Shown here: one piece after another, positions 1 through 12,891 of the stretch
Numbering within the stretch: the first letter of the stretch is position 1
Layout of the letters: each line of letters begins with the position of its first letter
Assembly: GCA_004431415.1 (NCBI GenBank)
Contig: QPMI01000038.1
Span: 186,001-250,000, forward strand
DNA: 64,000 nucleotides
From: Cyanophora paradoxa
Lineage: Eukaryota > Glaucocystophyceae > Cyanophorales > Cyanophoraceae
Reading direction: 5' to 3'
Notes under the pieces: model-generated
The model's input: the letters and a program-made list of their open reading frames with translations, nothing else
Told to the model about the DNA's origin: nothing
Databases searched by the model: none
Translations under genes and position numbers: made by a program

Positions 1-3000
1 CGTCGACGAAGGAGAAGACGGCGGGGGAGGAGCCCGGGCGGCCGGCGCCGCAGGTGAGGTTCAGGTAGGGCGTCCCTGGGGCCGGCGCGGTCCCGTTGGC
101 GCCCGATGAGCCCCGCACGACGACCGGCTCCGAGTAGACGAGCGTGAGGTACACGAGCTGGTTTGTGAAGGCGACCTGGGGCCGAGCGGACGGGCGTCGG
201 CGTCGGGCGGGGAATCGAAGCGGGGATCGCGGGGGCGCCGGGCACCGTCTGCGGCGTGTAGGAGCTGCCGGCGGCGAGCTGCGCGGCGGCGGCGTCGCGC
301 GGGTGCGCGCCGAAGGTGAAGAAGACGCGCAGGACGCTCGGGTCGTCCGCCTGGACCTGCGGGTCGCGATCGCTCAGACGGGCGGGGCGGCGCGATTCGC
401 GTGGGCGAGCGCGCCAGGAACTCGGGCGACTGAGGCTCGGGCAGGTCGACGACGACGGGCGCGTTGTCGAGCTCGGCCACGAGGCCCGTCGCGTTCTGCA
501 GGGCGAAGACGCGGAGCGCCCCGCGGGATCCGAGGCCGCACGAGTCGCCGCGGACGACGGACGCCGCGAACTGCGCGTAGTGGACGCGGGCCGGGAGGTA
601 CGTGGCCGTGTCGAGCTCCTCGCGGGACACGACCCGCGCGAACGTCGCGCGGTGCCTCACGGGGCCGCCGCCGTCGCTGCAGGTGTACTGGAAGGAGGGC
701 GGCGGCGAGCCCGGGAGGAGCTTGACGGGCTCGCGGAAGCGAAGCTCGAAGGTGAGCGGCTGCCCCGGCAGCGCGACCGGCACGGCCGAGGCGCCGCCCG
801 TCGTCGTGCCGTAGCCGGCCGCCGTGTTCCAAGTCGAACCCGGCGACGGCGCCGTCGCGTCGAACTGGCCCATGACGACGGCGCCGACCAGTCGGAGGCG
901 ACGAGGGCGTCGGGGGCGCCGTTGCGCATGCGGACGCCGGCGACGGCGGGCGGCGGGGCGGAGACGGCGAAGGCGAACTGGGCGCGGGCGTTGCCGCCGA
1001 TGACGGCCTCGGCCTGGCGCCCGTCGAGGACGGCGACGACGCGATCCGCGTTGGAGACGGTGCTGTTGACGAGCGAGATGGTCCACTTGTTGCAGTCGTC
1101 CCCGCGCGTCACGTTGTATCTGCCGGTCGGTCGGATCAGCTGGGCGAATTGGAGATACCGTCGGCTCTAGACACCTGAAGAGGAGGCCGCGGAGGGGCAG
1201 GCCGGCGTCCTGGGACGAGCAGTCCGCCCAGGGGCCCGTCATCCCGTCGCACTCCACTGCAGCGAAGCAGGCGACATCGATTAGGCGAAGCAGCACGGGA
1301 ACGGAGAAGCTGAAGAGGCGCGCACGGAACTCGGTGTCGGGAGCGTAGGGGGCCCCGTCGGGGGAGCCGAGGCAGGGGAGCGAGGGGGCGTTGCGGCACG
1401 GGTACACGACCTCGTAGAAGCGCGCGACGCGCGATGCGCCGCACGTGAAGGCGAACGAAGGGACTTCCGCGCCGGGAAGAACCTGTGGCGGGGCGTGAGC
1501 GGCGGCGCCAGCTCAGATCTGGAGAGAAGAGCGCGCGCGCGCCTTGACGGGCTCGCTGTAGGCGATGAAGACCTGGAGGACGCCGCCGGCGCCGAGCGCG
1601 CCGAACTGCACCTGCAGGCCGATGTTGTCCAGGTAGGTCGTCGTAGGCTTGACGGGCGACGCCGGGTCGATGCGCGCACGGAACCCGACGACTGCGCCGG
1701 CCCGGCCCGGCCCGAGCTCAGCAAGAGCGGGGGCGGCGCCGAGGGGCCGACGAGCTCGAGGGGGCGCACTGGTCGGGAGGGAGCGGATGACGGTGCTGTA
1801 CTCCATCGGCCGCCACGCATCGTTCATCGAGACGACGGCGGTTGAGGCCGGCGCGCTGTCGGCGTCGGCGACGATGGTGCCGACCAGCGGGCTCCCCGAC
1901 TCAAAGTTCCCATTGTCGCACGTGTCCCCGCGGGCCACCGTGTAGTGGAAGAGCAGCCCGGACGTCTGCAGCGCCGGGGAGACGTAGGACGCCGCGACGG
2001 GCGGGACGGTGGAGGGCTCCGCCCACGCCAGCTCCCGCCCGACGGAGGAGCCGACGCAGGGCTTCTCGGGCGTCGCCATGCACGGCTCGACCTTGCCCAC
2101 GAAGGCGAGCGGCCGCGTGCTCGCCCCGCACGTGTACATGAACGCCAGCGACGTCGTGTTGTGCACGGGCTCCGTGAACGCCGCAAAGACGAGAAACCGC
2201 GTGCCGAAGCGCGAGACGGGCTTGTAGCCTGCCGGCGGAGGGCGCCGTCAGCCGCCGGCGCTGCCGACTGCGGCCGCGGGCGGGGCGGGCGGGGCGCACC
2301 GTTCGAGCCGGTGCTGTCGAGCACGTATTCGGGGGCCGGGCTCGTTTCGGGGTCAACGGTAGACCGCACGGAGAGGAGGACGGGGCGCCCCGCGATCAGC
2401 TGCCGCGCCCGCGGGTTCAAAGTCGTTCTAGAGCGGGGCGGGAGGGCGGGCGGTGGCGGTACGGACCATCCGTGCGGGGAAGTTCGGCGGTGTTTTGCCG
2501 GAGAGAGAGAGGCCGTGGATGCTGGGGCTGCTCCGGTCGGCTGGCGGGTGCGTCGGCGCGGCGGCGCGGCGGCCTGGGCACAGGGGAATGGGCGGCGCGC
2601 GCGGAGCGTCGCACCAGTGTCAAAGATGCCTTCGAGTGCGCTGGTGGCGGCGGAGACGACGCAAGCCACGCCGCGCTCCACCGCGTAGACGAAGCTCACG
2701 ACGGGCGACCCGTAGACCTCGGTCGCCCGCGCCATGAGCTTCACCGGCTGCACGCGTCACGCGCGGCGTTGGTTAGACGCAGTCTGCATTCGTGGCGGCA
2801 TCGGCGGCGGTGGCCGCGAGACGAACCGTCGAGCCGCGCCTGCACGTGATGTTCAGAGCTGCGCGCCGGGTCGCCATCGGGTCGCCCCGCTGATGTGGGC
2901 GGGGCCGGGCGGGGCGGGGCGGGGCGGGGCGCACTGGGGCAGTCGCCGGAGCAGCCGGTGATGGTGACCGCCTCATCGAACGTGACCCTGCGAGGCGCGC

Positions 3001-3369
3001 GCGCCGCGTCGGCGCGGCCCCCACAGGCGCGGGCGGCGGGGGCGGGGGCGGGCCCCGGCCGGCGCACTCGATGGTGAACGAGTCGGTGCGCGCCGCCGTG
3101 CCCAGGTAGATGTCGTTGTCGGGGGCCGGAAAAGGAGGCACAAATGAAGTGCTGTCAACCTGCGCGTGTGCGCCGCCGTGTGTCATGATCATGAGCGCGC
3201 GCGGATCCCCCCCGGCCCGGACTCTAGATGATCTGAATTCGAAGCTGCTCACAGTGATGGCGGCGGCGCCAGTAGACAGGCTAATGACGATGCAGACGAG
3301 CAAGATAGCTGCCGGCGCTGAGGTCCGGGCGTTGCAGGCCCGCGCACGGGCCCAACGTTCTGGATGCAT
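1..3369 (-). CDS. Secreted multi-repeat protein with SwmB/bacterial-Ig-like modules (partial, 3' end beyond window)
   Basis: The start is the ATG at 3369. It opens a signal peptide with a basic n-region and the hydrophobic stretch AAILLVCIVISLSTGAAA. Spliced exons then repeat one module of roughly 150-200 residues. It has a strand ending in YSEPV or REPV, then a TCGA/TCSD motif, then Y(T/A)V.RGD(T/S)C. Clear copies lie near 2740, 2100, 1550, 750 and 100. This resembles the FSEPV...YTV.GD pattern of SwmB and bacterial Ig-like repeats of surface proteins; the paired cysteines suggest disulphides and an extracellular site. Introns run GTGCGCC...CGCAG, one rich in GGGGC units. The protein continues past base 1. 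Exon borders are approximate and the frame changes between 1000 and 1500 were not fully resolved. The secreted repeat nature is fairly sure; the family name is tentative. Confidence 0.6.
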
Positions 3370-3665
3370 CCGTGGCCGTGGTGCCAGAGCGCTATAGCTG
3401 TTGCACTTGAAAGCCTTAGCTATAACCACTCGACCGGCTAGAGAGCGCTGTGGCTGCTGTGCTGGCCAACCTGGCGGCGTCGCTTCGGACAGCCGGATCG
3501 CTGGGGCTGAGCTGTAGCTGAAAACAGGCCCTGATGAGGCTAAAGAGGCCGCTATATGCACGCCTCTGAGCCCCCCCTGCTGGCTGAACGCAGCGCCGAA
3601 CCGAGCACCGTTATGGAAAGCGAGCGCGTACCCCGGCTAGCGAGACTTGCTCTCCCTTCAGCCGG

Positions 3666-6600
3666 ATGGCGGGCTCAGCCGCGGGCAGGAGGAGCCCGAT
3701 CACGTTTCAGGGCCTTTCGGAAGAGCTGTCCGCCGACCGCGAGTCCAGCTTCGACATCTTCGAGCCAGGAGGTCCCGCGCGGCGAAGCACGTCGGTGCGC
3801 GGCCCCGGATTTCTACTCCAGGGGCCCGATGCGTGTGAGAAATGGTTACATCATCCGCCGCTTGTGCCCGCCTGCCGGGATAGCTAGAATCGCGGGATCC
3901 TCGACACGCTAGCTCCGGCGCGGGGGGGCTGACGCGTTCGCAGGCGGGCAACCGCGCGGCGGATCTCATCGACAAGCTGGCGGACGCGCTGCCGGGCTCG
4001 GATGAGCCCGAGTGGACTTCGCTGGATCCGCCCGGGCCGGGCAGCACGGGCTCGCGCACGCCGCGCGGCGGGGCGAGGCGGAGCAGTCCAACGGACTTCG
4101 GGACGTCCTCGGCGCAGAACGAGCGGCCGGATCGCCGCCCTCAGCTGCTCGTCCCCGTCGCCGGCATCGCGGGCCTCAGCCCCGCGAGCGGGGCCGGCAG
4201 CCCCTTCCCGCGCCCGGCCGCCGGCTCGCCGCGGGAGCGGACCCTCTGGAGCAGCGCGAGCCCGCGGCGGCGGAACTCGCTGCAGAGCTCGAGCCCCAGG
4301 CCGGGGGGGTACGAGGACGAGGCCTTCGAGGCCGACGAGGAGTTCGAGGACGAAGGGGAGGAGGGGGGGGACGAGGAGCACCGGCTCGAGGAGGATGAGG
4401 AGGGCGCCAGCGTCCCCGAGGAGGAGATCGAGGAGGAGGCGCACCCCTACCCCCCCGCGCCTTCCCCCTACCCCCCCACCTGATCCTCCCCCCTCCCGCC
4501 CCCTCAGGTGATCGACGTGAGGTCGCACGAGGAGGAGGAGTTCTACAGGCCGGAGCCGGCGGCTACGTCCCACGCCTCCCTCTCTGCATCCGCCTCCCTC
4601 TCCGTCCTCGACCCGGGAGAGGCCCCGCCGCCCGCCCCGGCGGCCGCGGCCGACGCGTCCGCGGCCTCGTCGTCGTCGGTTCCGGTGGGGGACTTCGTGC
4701 TGCGGGCGGCGCGGCCGGCGACGGCGGCGGCGCTCAACAGCTCCGCCCTCCTCGCCTCGCACCTGCGGCGCCAGTCTGCCGCCACCACCGCCGCCGACGA
4801 GGAGGAGGAGGCGGAAGACGACGAAGAGGAGGAGGACGAGGAGGCGGAGCAGAGCGGCGGCGGTGCGCGGCGCCGGCCGCCCCACGCAGCGATCCGGCGG
4901 CGCACACAGCTGACCCGCGCCGCGCAGCTGGGGGGTCCTTGGGCCCACCGGAGGCGCCGGCCGAGGCGAGCGGCGACGCCGACGAGGTCTCTCCCACCCT
5001 CCACCATTTCTTCGCCCCGCAAGCTCATGCTCACGCGCCGGCAGGACGAGTCGGTGGACGCGCTGGTGCGCGAGGTCGCCGCCGCGCAGCGCCGCCGCTC
5101 CGCCCAGCGCGCCGCCGCCTCCGCCGCCCGCGGCGACGAGGCGGTAGAGGCCGAGGAGGAGGAGGCCGAGGAGGCGAGGGCCGTGGTCCCCCGCGCGGCC
5201 GCCGGCGAGCGTGCGTCCTCTTCGACGCTCTTCAGCGATGCTGCGCTGGGTTCGCGGCGCTGACGCGGGCGGGCGGGCGCGGCAGTGCCGGCGGGGCGGG
5301 CGTCGCTCTCGCCGGGGCGGCTGGCGCCGCTGGCGGGGGGCGCCCCCCTGCCCTCCCCCGTGCTCGCCCGCCCCGGCGGCCTCGACGCCAGCCTCCTCAT
5401 CTCCCCGGACGACTCCGTCGAGGGTACGGCTCCGCCTTTCCCGACGAACGTTCCTCTGAGGAGCCGCTGAGCTGACCCCCGCAGTTCTGCTGAGAGAGCT
5501 GCGGCACAAGGGCCCCGCCGGCCCCCGCGCGCCGGGCGGGCCCGCCCAGGGCCTGGAAGAGCGGAACGAGGATGAGGAGGAGGAAGGGGACGAGGTCACC
5601 GAGCAGGTACGGGCGCCGAGCCTTCCTCCCGCCCGCCCGCCCCTTCTCGCCAGCCTCGAGTCGGATCAATCCGGCGCGCAGTGCGCTGGGATCCTGGCGT
5701 TCGCGCCCGCGGGGCCGGGCTCGGCCCCGCGCTCCTCCCCGCCCTCTTCGCCCGGCCGCGGCGGCGGCGACGACGACTCGGGCAGCGACGCTCCGGCGGC
5801 CCCGCCGGCCTTAGCGGGCGGCCTCCGGGCCCGGCCTCGGCCCGGGCCCCGGCCGCGTCGGGGCGGCCTGCTGCGGGGCGGGGGCGGCGGCGGCCGACGA
5901 GGAATTTGAAGTGGATGGGAGCGTCGACGAGGAGGCGGAGGAGGAGCATGCTGCGCCGCAGCGGGAGGCTGTGCCGCAGCAGCAGCAGCAGCAGCAGCGG
6001 GCGATACCGCCGCCCCGGAGCCGCAGCGACTGGGACGACGACGAGGACGAGGACGAGGGCGGCGCGGGCCGGCGGGGGTCGTCCGCCCCCGCCGACGAGG
6101 AGTACGACGACGAGATCGCGGAGCCGGAGGAGCCCGAGCCGGATCCCGAGCCCGAGGCGGGGCCGGGGCGGGAAGGGAGCGAGCGGGGCGGGCTGACCTC
6201 GGGCTCCGAGGCCGAGTGGGGCGCCCAGAGCGCCCAGGGCGAAGAGGAGGAGAGCGAGGGGGGCGTGCTGGACGCGGAGGACGCCGAGGAGCGGCTCCGC
6301 GAGGCCGAAGCGGAGGCGGACGCGGAGATCGAGGTCGCCGGCCGCGCCATCGAGGAGCAGCAGGAGCAGAGGGAGGCGGCCCGCCGCGCCGCGGAGGAGG
6401 CCGCGGGCGGCCCTCGGGGCGCGGCCCCGCGGCGGCGGTCGCTGCCGCGGCGGCTCGCGAGGAGGAGGAGGAGGAGGCGCCTGGAGGGAGGAGGAGTGGG
6501 GGGCACGGGGTCGGCGCCCGTGTCTCCCATGAAGAGCCCGCAGGCCGCCCGCGCCGACGAGGAGTTCGACGTCGAGGGCAGCGAGGAGGATGAGGCGGCG

Positions 6601-9600
6601 GCGGGACCCGGGAGGCCGGCGCCGGCGCACGGGCGGCGGGCGTCGGGCGGTCGACCGTTTCCGGCGGCTCGGGTCGAGGCCCCGCGGCGGCGGCCCTCGC
6701 GGCGCGCACAGCCCCGGCGGGCGGCGCCGGCTCGGATCCTGAACGAGAAGAGGAGGAAGAGGAGAGGGACGGGACGGGGTCGGCGCCCGTCTCGCCCACG
6801 AAGACCCCCAAGCGGCCCGCGCGGACGAGGAGTTCGATGTCGAGGGCAGCGAGGGGAGGAGGAGGCCGGGCGCGCCGCCGGTCCGGTGGCCTCCCAGCGG
6901 CGCTCCTCGGCCGCATCGGCCGCCTCGGGCGGCTCCGGGCGGGCCCAGCGGCGGCGGCCCGGGCCGCGCGGGCGGCCGAGCGGGAGGAGGAGGAAGAGGA
7001 AGAGGAGAGGGACGGGACGGGGTCGGCGCCCGTCTCGCCACGAAGACCCCCAAGCGGCCCGCGCCGACGAGGAGTTCGATGTCGAGGGCAGCGAGGGGAG
7101 GAGGAGGCCGGGCGCGCCGCCGGCCCGGTGGCCTCCCAGCGGCGCTCCTCGGCCGCATCGGCCGCCTCGGGCGGCTCCGGGCGGGGCCCAGCGGCGGCGG
7201 CCCGGGCCGCGCGGGCGGCCGAGCGGGAGGAGGAGGAAGAGGAAGAGGAGAGGGACGGGACGGGATCGGCGCCCGTCTCTCCGATGAAGAGCCCGCAGGC
7301 GGCCCGCGCCGACGAGGAATTCGAAGTGGAGGGAAGCGAGGAGGAGGAGGAGCGCGGGCCGGCCGCCGCCCCGGCGGCCTCCCAGCGGCGCTCCTCGGCC
7401 GCATCGGCCGCCTCGGGCGGCTCCGGGCGGGGCCCAGCGGCGGCGGCCCGGGCCGCGCGGGCGGCCGAGCGGAGAGGAGGAGGAGGAGGAGGAGAGGGAC
7501 GGGACGGGATCGGCGCCCGTCTCTCCGATGAAGAGCCCTCAAGCGGCCCGCGCCGACGAGGAATTCGAAGTGGAGGGGAGCAAAGAAGAGGAGACGGCGG
7601 TAGCCGGGCGGCCGGCGCACGGGCGGCGGGCGTCGGGCGGGTCGGCCGCTTCCGGCGACTCGGGGCGGGCCCCGCCGCCGCCGCCTCGCGGCGCGCTCGG
7701 CGGCGGCGGCGGAGGAGGAGGAGGAGGCGGAGGCGGCGGCGGAGGCGCGCCGGCCCCCGCGGGCCGGTGAGGACGAAGCCTTCGAGGTGGACGAGGAGGA
7801 GGACGAGGCGGAGGCGGAGGAGGCGCCGCGCTCGCCGGCGGCGGCGCCGGGGCGGTCGGTGCTGGAGGCCTCGGCCGACGAGGAGTTCCCCGTGGAGGGC
7901 AGCGGCAGCGAGGGCGAGGCGGCCGCGCCCGCCGCCCCCGTCCCGGCTTCCTCAGCCCGGCGCAGGCCGCGGCGCCCTCTGGCCTGCCCCGATTCGCGGG
8001 CGCAGCCGGCGTCTTCGTCGGTTGTGGAGGTGGCACTCCCGCCCCTGCGGGCGCCCAGGCGCCTGCCCCGGCGGCAGCGGCGGCGGCGGCGGCCCGAAGC
8101 CGGCGGCGGCGGGTACGAGGAAGAGGAGGCGGCGGAGCCGCTGAGCGAGGCCGAGGAGATCGAGGAGGAGGAAGAGGTGGGGGAGGCGGGGGACGAGCTG
8201 TACCGGAACGACTTCGACGACGACGACGAGGAGGAGGAGGCGGAGGCGGGGCGGCGGTGGTGGAGGCCGCGCGGGCGGCGCCCCGTCGCCGTCGCCCTCG
8301 CCCTCGCCCTCGCCCTCGCCGCCGGCGGCGGCGGCCGTGGCGCGCCCGCCCGAGCCCGAGCCCGAGGGCTCCGACGACGACGAGGAGGGCTCAGACGACG
8401 ACGAGGAGGTGGAGGACGAGGGCGTGGCGTCGCCAGCTGAGTCGGGCTCGGAGGAGGCCGGCGGCTCCCCGCGCGCGCGGGGCGGGGCGCGGCGGCCCGG
8501 CTCGGGCCCGCTGGACGGCAGCCTCGTGGCCGCCCGCGAGGCGCCACCCTCCGACGACGAAGACGAGGACGAGGGCGAGGAGGGAGCAGAGGCGCCGGTG
8601 CCGGTGCCGGCGTTTCCGGCGCCGCGGGCGCCCGAGGGCGCCGCTGGCGGTGGAGGTCCCCGGGACTCGAACCCTCCTCGAGGGCCCCGGCAGCTTCACG
8701 GGGACGCCCGAGTCCTCGGCTGCGCCCTCCCCGACCTCCTCGGCCGGCGCGGGCGCCGGGCGCCACCGGCGCGTCCCCTCCGCCTCCCAGCTCCTCGCCC
8801 TCCAGAAGTGAGCGATCCCCGTTTCGCTCCGCCTGTTTCGCCCGTCTGACCCGCGGCCGGCCGGCCGCGCAGGGCCGCCGCCGCCGCCGTCGCCTCGGAC
8901 CCCGCCGCGTGCGCGCCGGCCCGCCCCGCCCGCCTTCCCTCCCTCGGCCCTCTCTGAACCTACGCGGCGCAGGCGGAGCCCCTACGCGGCGAGCGACGGC
9001 CTCGACGAGTCCGTCTTCCTCGCCGGCCTCCCCGCCTCCGCCTCTGCCTCCGTCCCGGCCTCCCCCGCCTCCGCCTCGGCCTCGGCGTCGGGCACGCTCA
9101 GCGCGGGGCCTCCCCCGCGCCCCACCGCCCCCGCACTCGGCCCCGCGGCGCGGCTCGGGCGGCGGCTCGTCCGACGCCACCGCGAGCCACGCGCTCGCCG
9201 CCGCCGCCGTCGCCGACGCCATCCGCGGCTCCTCCACCTCCTCCGTGCGCCCCGCCGAGTTTCGCGAAGTTTCGCCCGCGCGGCTCACACTGGACCGCTC
9301 GCAGGTCGCGGCGCACGGGCTGATGCCGGCGCCCTCGGCTCGGGCGAGGTCACGCGCTCCGGGTACGAGGAGGAGGAGCGGGCGCGGGCCGCCTGCGCGA
9401 GGAGGCGGGGCCGCCATCGTCGCCCTCGTCGACTCGTTCGCGGCGGCCCGCGAGGCCCGCGCCGCCACGCCCCCGCCCGGCCCCTCGCCGCCCGCGCAGC
9501 CCGAGCCCGAGCACCGGCGCGGGCCGCGAGACCCGCACGAGTCGGGGCCGGCGCCGCGCGCCCCGTCCCCGGATCGCCCTTCCGTCACCGCCCCGCTGCC

Positions 9601-12112
9601 GCCTCGGCGCCCTCGCCCGCGGCGGCGGCGCCCGCGCCCGCGCCCTCGGCTCCGGCGGCGGCCCCGTCGCCTGCCTCCGCCACCGCCGCCCCCGCGCCGC
9701 TGCGGAGCCGGCGGTCCCTGCCGCAGCGGCTCCGCACGTCGCCGCCTCGGTCGCGGCCGCGCCTTCGGCTTCGGCGGCGCCCCCAGCGGCCGCGGCCCTC
9801 GCGGGCACTGCCACTTTGGCCTCGCCCCCAGCGGCCGCGCCCCAAGCGGCGGCCCTGGCAGGAACTACTGCTTCGGCCGCGGCCGCCCCTTTGGCTTCGG
9901 CGGCGCCCCTCGCGCCCTCGTCCGGAGGCGGCGGCGCGGCGGCGGCGGCGCCCCGCGCGCCCCGCCGAGCCCCGAGCAGCGGCCCCCGTCGCCCCGTCGC
10001 CCCCGGCGGCAGCGGCGGCGGCGGGCAGCCCCGGGCAGCACCCTGCGGCCGCCAAGCCGGCGTCCCTCCGAGCTCGAGGGCCGCCGCCGCCGGCTCACCC
10101 TCGTCCAAGCGGCGGCCGGACTCGCCGGGGTGCCCCCACCGCCGCCGCCGCCCCTCCGCCTCCTCCTCGCTGCCCCGCCCCACTCGTGCGACCTCGGGCA
10201 CGGGCACGGCCGCCGGACGCCGCCCTCCCCGCGTCCCCTGCCGGGCGATGCGGCCGGCCGCCTCGTCGCTGTCCCGGCCCGCCGCCCCGCCTACCAGCCC
10301 CCGCCCCCGTCCACCTCGGCGCCTACGGGGCCGGCGGCGGCGGCGCCTCCCGCCCCCTCGCCCCGCCCTCCACGGGCCCCTCGTCTTCCGGCGCCCGCGA
10401 CGGGCCCTTCGCTACGCCGCCGCGGGGAGCCGCTGGCGCCGCCGGACAGCTCTCCTCGGGGGGTACCCCCCTCCACCAGAGCCACTGCGACTCCCCCGGG
10501 GTGGCCCTCGCCGGTACCCCCCGCTCCCCCGGCGTGCCCGCCGCCCTCTCCGGTACCCCCCTCCGCAACCCGTTCCTCACCGACCCGCACGCCGTGCCGC
10601 CGTACCCCCGCGGCGGCGGCGCCCCTCGCCCGCTCGGAGTCGTCCCCGTCTCCGCCCTCCACGCCCCCGTCCTCGGACGAAGCGGCGGCGGCGGCGGCGG
10701 CGGCGGGGCGGGCGGGCCCCGGGCTTGGCCCCTCGCGGGCCGAGCGACTCGAGGCCGGCGCGGCTGCGATCATCGGGCGGGGCCGCGGCCGCCCCGGCCG
10801 TTCCGAGCGCGACGACGAGCCGCAGCCGCCGCAGCCGCAGCAGGGGCGGCGGCGGCCCACGACCGCTACGGCCAGGCGCGCCCCGCTTCGTCCTCCTCCC
10901 GATCCCGATCCCCGCCCCGCCGCTCGGCCCTCGCCCACGGCCGCCCCGCCTCCTCCTCCGCATCCCGCTCGCCCCCGCGCCGGGACCGTCCCCGGCGCCC
11001 GCCCCTCTCCCGCTCGGGCTCCCGCTCCCCGCCCCGCGCCTCGGGCCCGGGCTCGGGCCCGGGCCCCCGCCGGCGCGCCTCGCGCTCGCCGCCCCCCCGC
11101 TCCTCCTCCTCCTCGGCGTCGCCCCAAAGGGAGCCGTACCCGGCCGTGCCCCGCCGCTCCACCCCCTCGCCGACGCGCCTGCGGGCCACCGACTTTGCCG
11201 CCGCCTCCGCCAGCCAGCAGGCCGCCTTCCGGGTAGGCGTACCCCTCTCACCTCCCCCCCCCCCTTCCCTCGCTGATCCCCGGGGGCGCAGGCGGCGGCA
11301 GCGCAGCGGCAGGCCGCCCTCGCCGCGCAGCGCGAGCTCTCCGCCCGCCTCCTCGCCGTGCGATGCCCAGTACCCTTCCAGGGAAACTTCTCCTTTCTGA
11401 CCGCGCGGCTCGCAGGCGTCCGCGCGGGGCCGCGGGGAGCCCGGGGCGGGGCGGGTGGCCGCGGGGCGAGGCCCCGGACGGCCGGCGGTCTCTCCGCCGA
11501 GCAGCGGGTGCGCCCCACCCCCTTTCTCTTCCTCCCGCGCTCGCGCCCACGCCCCAGCGCAGGACGCCGTCTCTGCCATCCGGCGCGCCGCGGCCGCCGC
11601 GGAGCGCCCGGCCGCCCCGCGCGCCCCGCCCAGCGCCAGCGCCGGCCCACGCCGCCGGAGGGCCCCCGCCCGAGTTCGTGCCTCTGGCGGAGGGTGACTT
11701 GGCGCTGGTGCTGCGCGCCCTCTGCGGCCCGCGGGAAGCGGGGGCGGGGGCGGGCCCCCGAGCCCCGCCCTCGCCCGCCGCTTCCAGTCCGAGGCGGCCC
11801 TCATCCTCCGCTCCGCCGCCACCGCCGACCCGTGCGCCCTTTCGATCGCGTACCCCAGAACAGAGCCCGACGTGTCACGCGCGCAGGGGCCCGCCGCCGG
11901 TGGTGCGGCTGGAGGACGTGCTCGCGCAGCTGGCGGCGCGCCTCCCGGCCGGGCCCTCGCCCTCCGAGGGCCTGGGCCCCGCCTGCGGGGGCGGGCCCGG
12001 CTCGCACTCGCATGCGGGGGGCGCCCAGTGCCCCTGGTGCGCCCGCGACCCCGCCCTCCTCGAGTCGCTCCTCTCCCCCGCCGCCGCGGGGCGCGCCGAG
12101 GGCCTCGCCTAG
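3666..12112 (+). CDS. Very large acidic, repeat- and RS-rich protein (multi-exon, perhaps more than one gene)
   Basis: The start is ATG 3666 (MAGSAAGRRSPITFQGLSEE), with the first intron opening just after 3830 (GTGAGAA...TTCGCAG). Exons carry acidic blocks with a recurrent ADEEFxVEGSxEE core: near 4310, 5890, about five tandem copies in 6500-7770, and 7780-7900. Glutamine (5970-6000), Asp/Glu and Ala/Pro tracts follow, then an RS domain (SRSRSPPRR, SRSGSRSPPR) near 10890-11050. The C-terminus has alpha-helical text (LEDVLAQLAARL) and a possible metal site (SHSHAGGAQCPWC), stopping at TAG 12112. GT-AG introns at about 5217-5284, 5428-5484, 8811-8874 and 11233-11291 support the strand. No catalytic domain is recognised. 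An RS plus acidic composition suggests a nuclear or chromatin role, which is only inference. Reading frame shifts several times in low-complexity GC sequence, so one continuous gene is not proven. Confidence 0.5.
6500..7770 (+). repeat. Coding minisatellite, about 243-bp unit, five copies
   Basis: The string cggcgcccg marks each unit at 6512, 6781, 7024, 7267 and 7511, giving spacings of 269, 243, 243 and 244 bp. Units encode SAPVSPMKSPQAARADEEF followed by acidic and Ala/Arg-rich text. A 243-bp step keeps frame; the 269- and 244-bp steps do not, so copies are read in different frames unless splicing restores phase. Confidence 0.85.
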
Positions 12113-12891
12113 CCGCCGGGGCTCTGAGATTTATGAGGCGTGCTACGGTACTTCTACAGCTAGATTGTCACAGAGTGGATGACGTCGACATGTACAATCA
12201 TTGAATTTGCATGTTGCGATCTTGAGCTTGATCATAATCGATATCATGATCATGATCATGCACCACTATTCGCGATCGCACCCCGCGCGCGCTGCGGCAG
12301 CGCCATCACGGCATTAATTCCCAGCCGGCGTTCACGGCGTATGCCAGGCCCCGCCCATGCACATGATCATGAATATTTATATAATTAATTCGAACCACTA
12401 TTCGCATGCACCGCTATTCGCACGCCGCACTGCGGCAGCGCCAGTAATTCCCAGCCTGGCTCGGCCTCCGCAGCAGGCCTGCGACCCGATCCCCGGGGCC
12501 CAGTGTCTAGAATCACTCTTGATCATGAGGCCTAGGCGAGCCACGGCCGGAGACTCTGAGATGTCGACCAGCGGCGGCCAGAATCGCAGGCAGGGTATCA
12601 TAGTATCGATCCACAATAACGCTGTGCCTTAATGATAATACGATGATCATGACTGAAATCCTACCAAGGAAACTGAAAACACACACGAGACTTCTGGATC
12701 TCGTGTCACTGACTCGGTGATCATGAGTCGACGGCGTTGGCATGCACGGGACGCATGCGGATCGCAGGCCCGACGGGCGGGGCCTCGCTGGCCAAAAAAA
12801 AGGAATGGAGGAGGAGAGGAAAGGGAAGGGCAGGGGAGGAGAAGGTCCGGAGCAAAGGGACCGCGCCGGCCGCCGCCGCCGGCCGGGCCGA
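12113..12891. other. AT-richer intergenic spacer with an imperfect direct repeat
   Basis: This separates the convergent ends of the acidic-repeat gene and GTP cyclohydrolase I. It holds GATCATGATCATG runs and a duplicated block of about 95 bp (12236-12335 and 12361-12455). Both copies contain CACTATTCGC, CTGCGGCAGCGCCA and TAATTCCCAGCC. No gene is seen. Confidence 0.7.

Noticed and set aside
6500-7770. CRISPR-like regular repeats
   Set aside because: Repeat unit is long (about 243 bp), without unique spacers, and lies in a eukaryotic coding region; it is a minisatellite.
5596-9588. 1330-codon minus-strand open frame
   Set aside because: It is antisense to the acidic-repeat gene. It is a low-complexity Arg/Pro/Ser shadow produced by high GC, with no splice or domain support.
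12513-12743. Minus-strand small ORF near GTP cyclohydrolase I 3' end
   Set aside because: No in-phase splice to the enzyme and no recognisable product; the enzyme's stop at 12892 matches the family's normal end.
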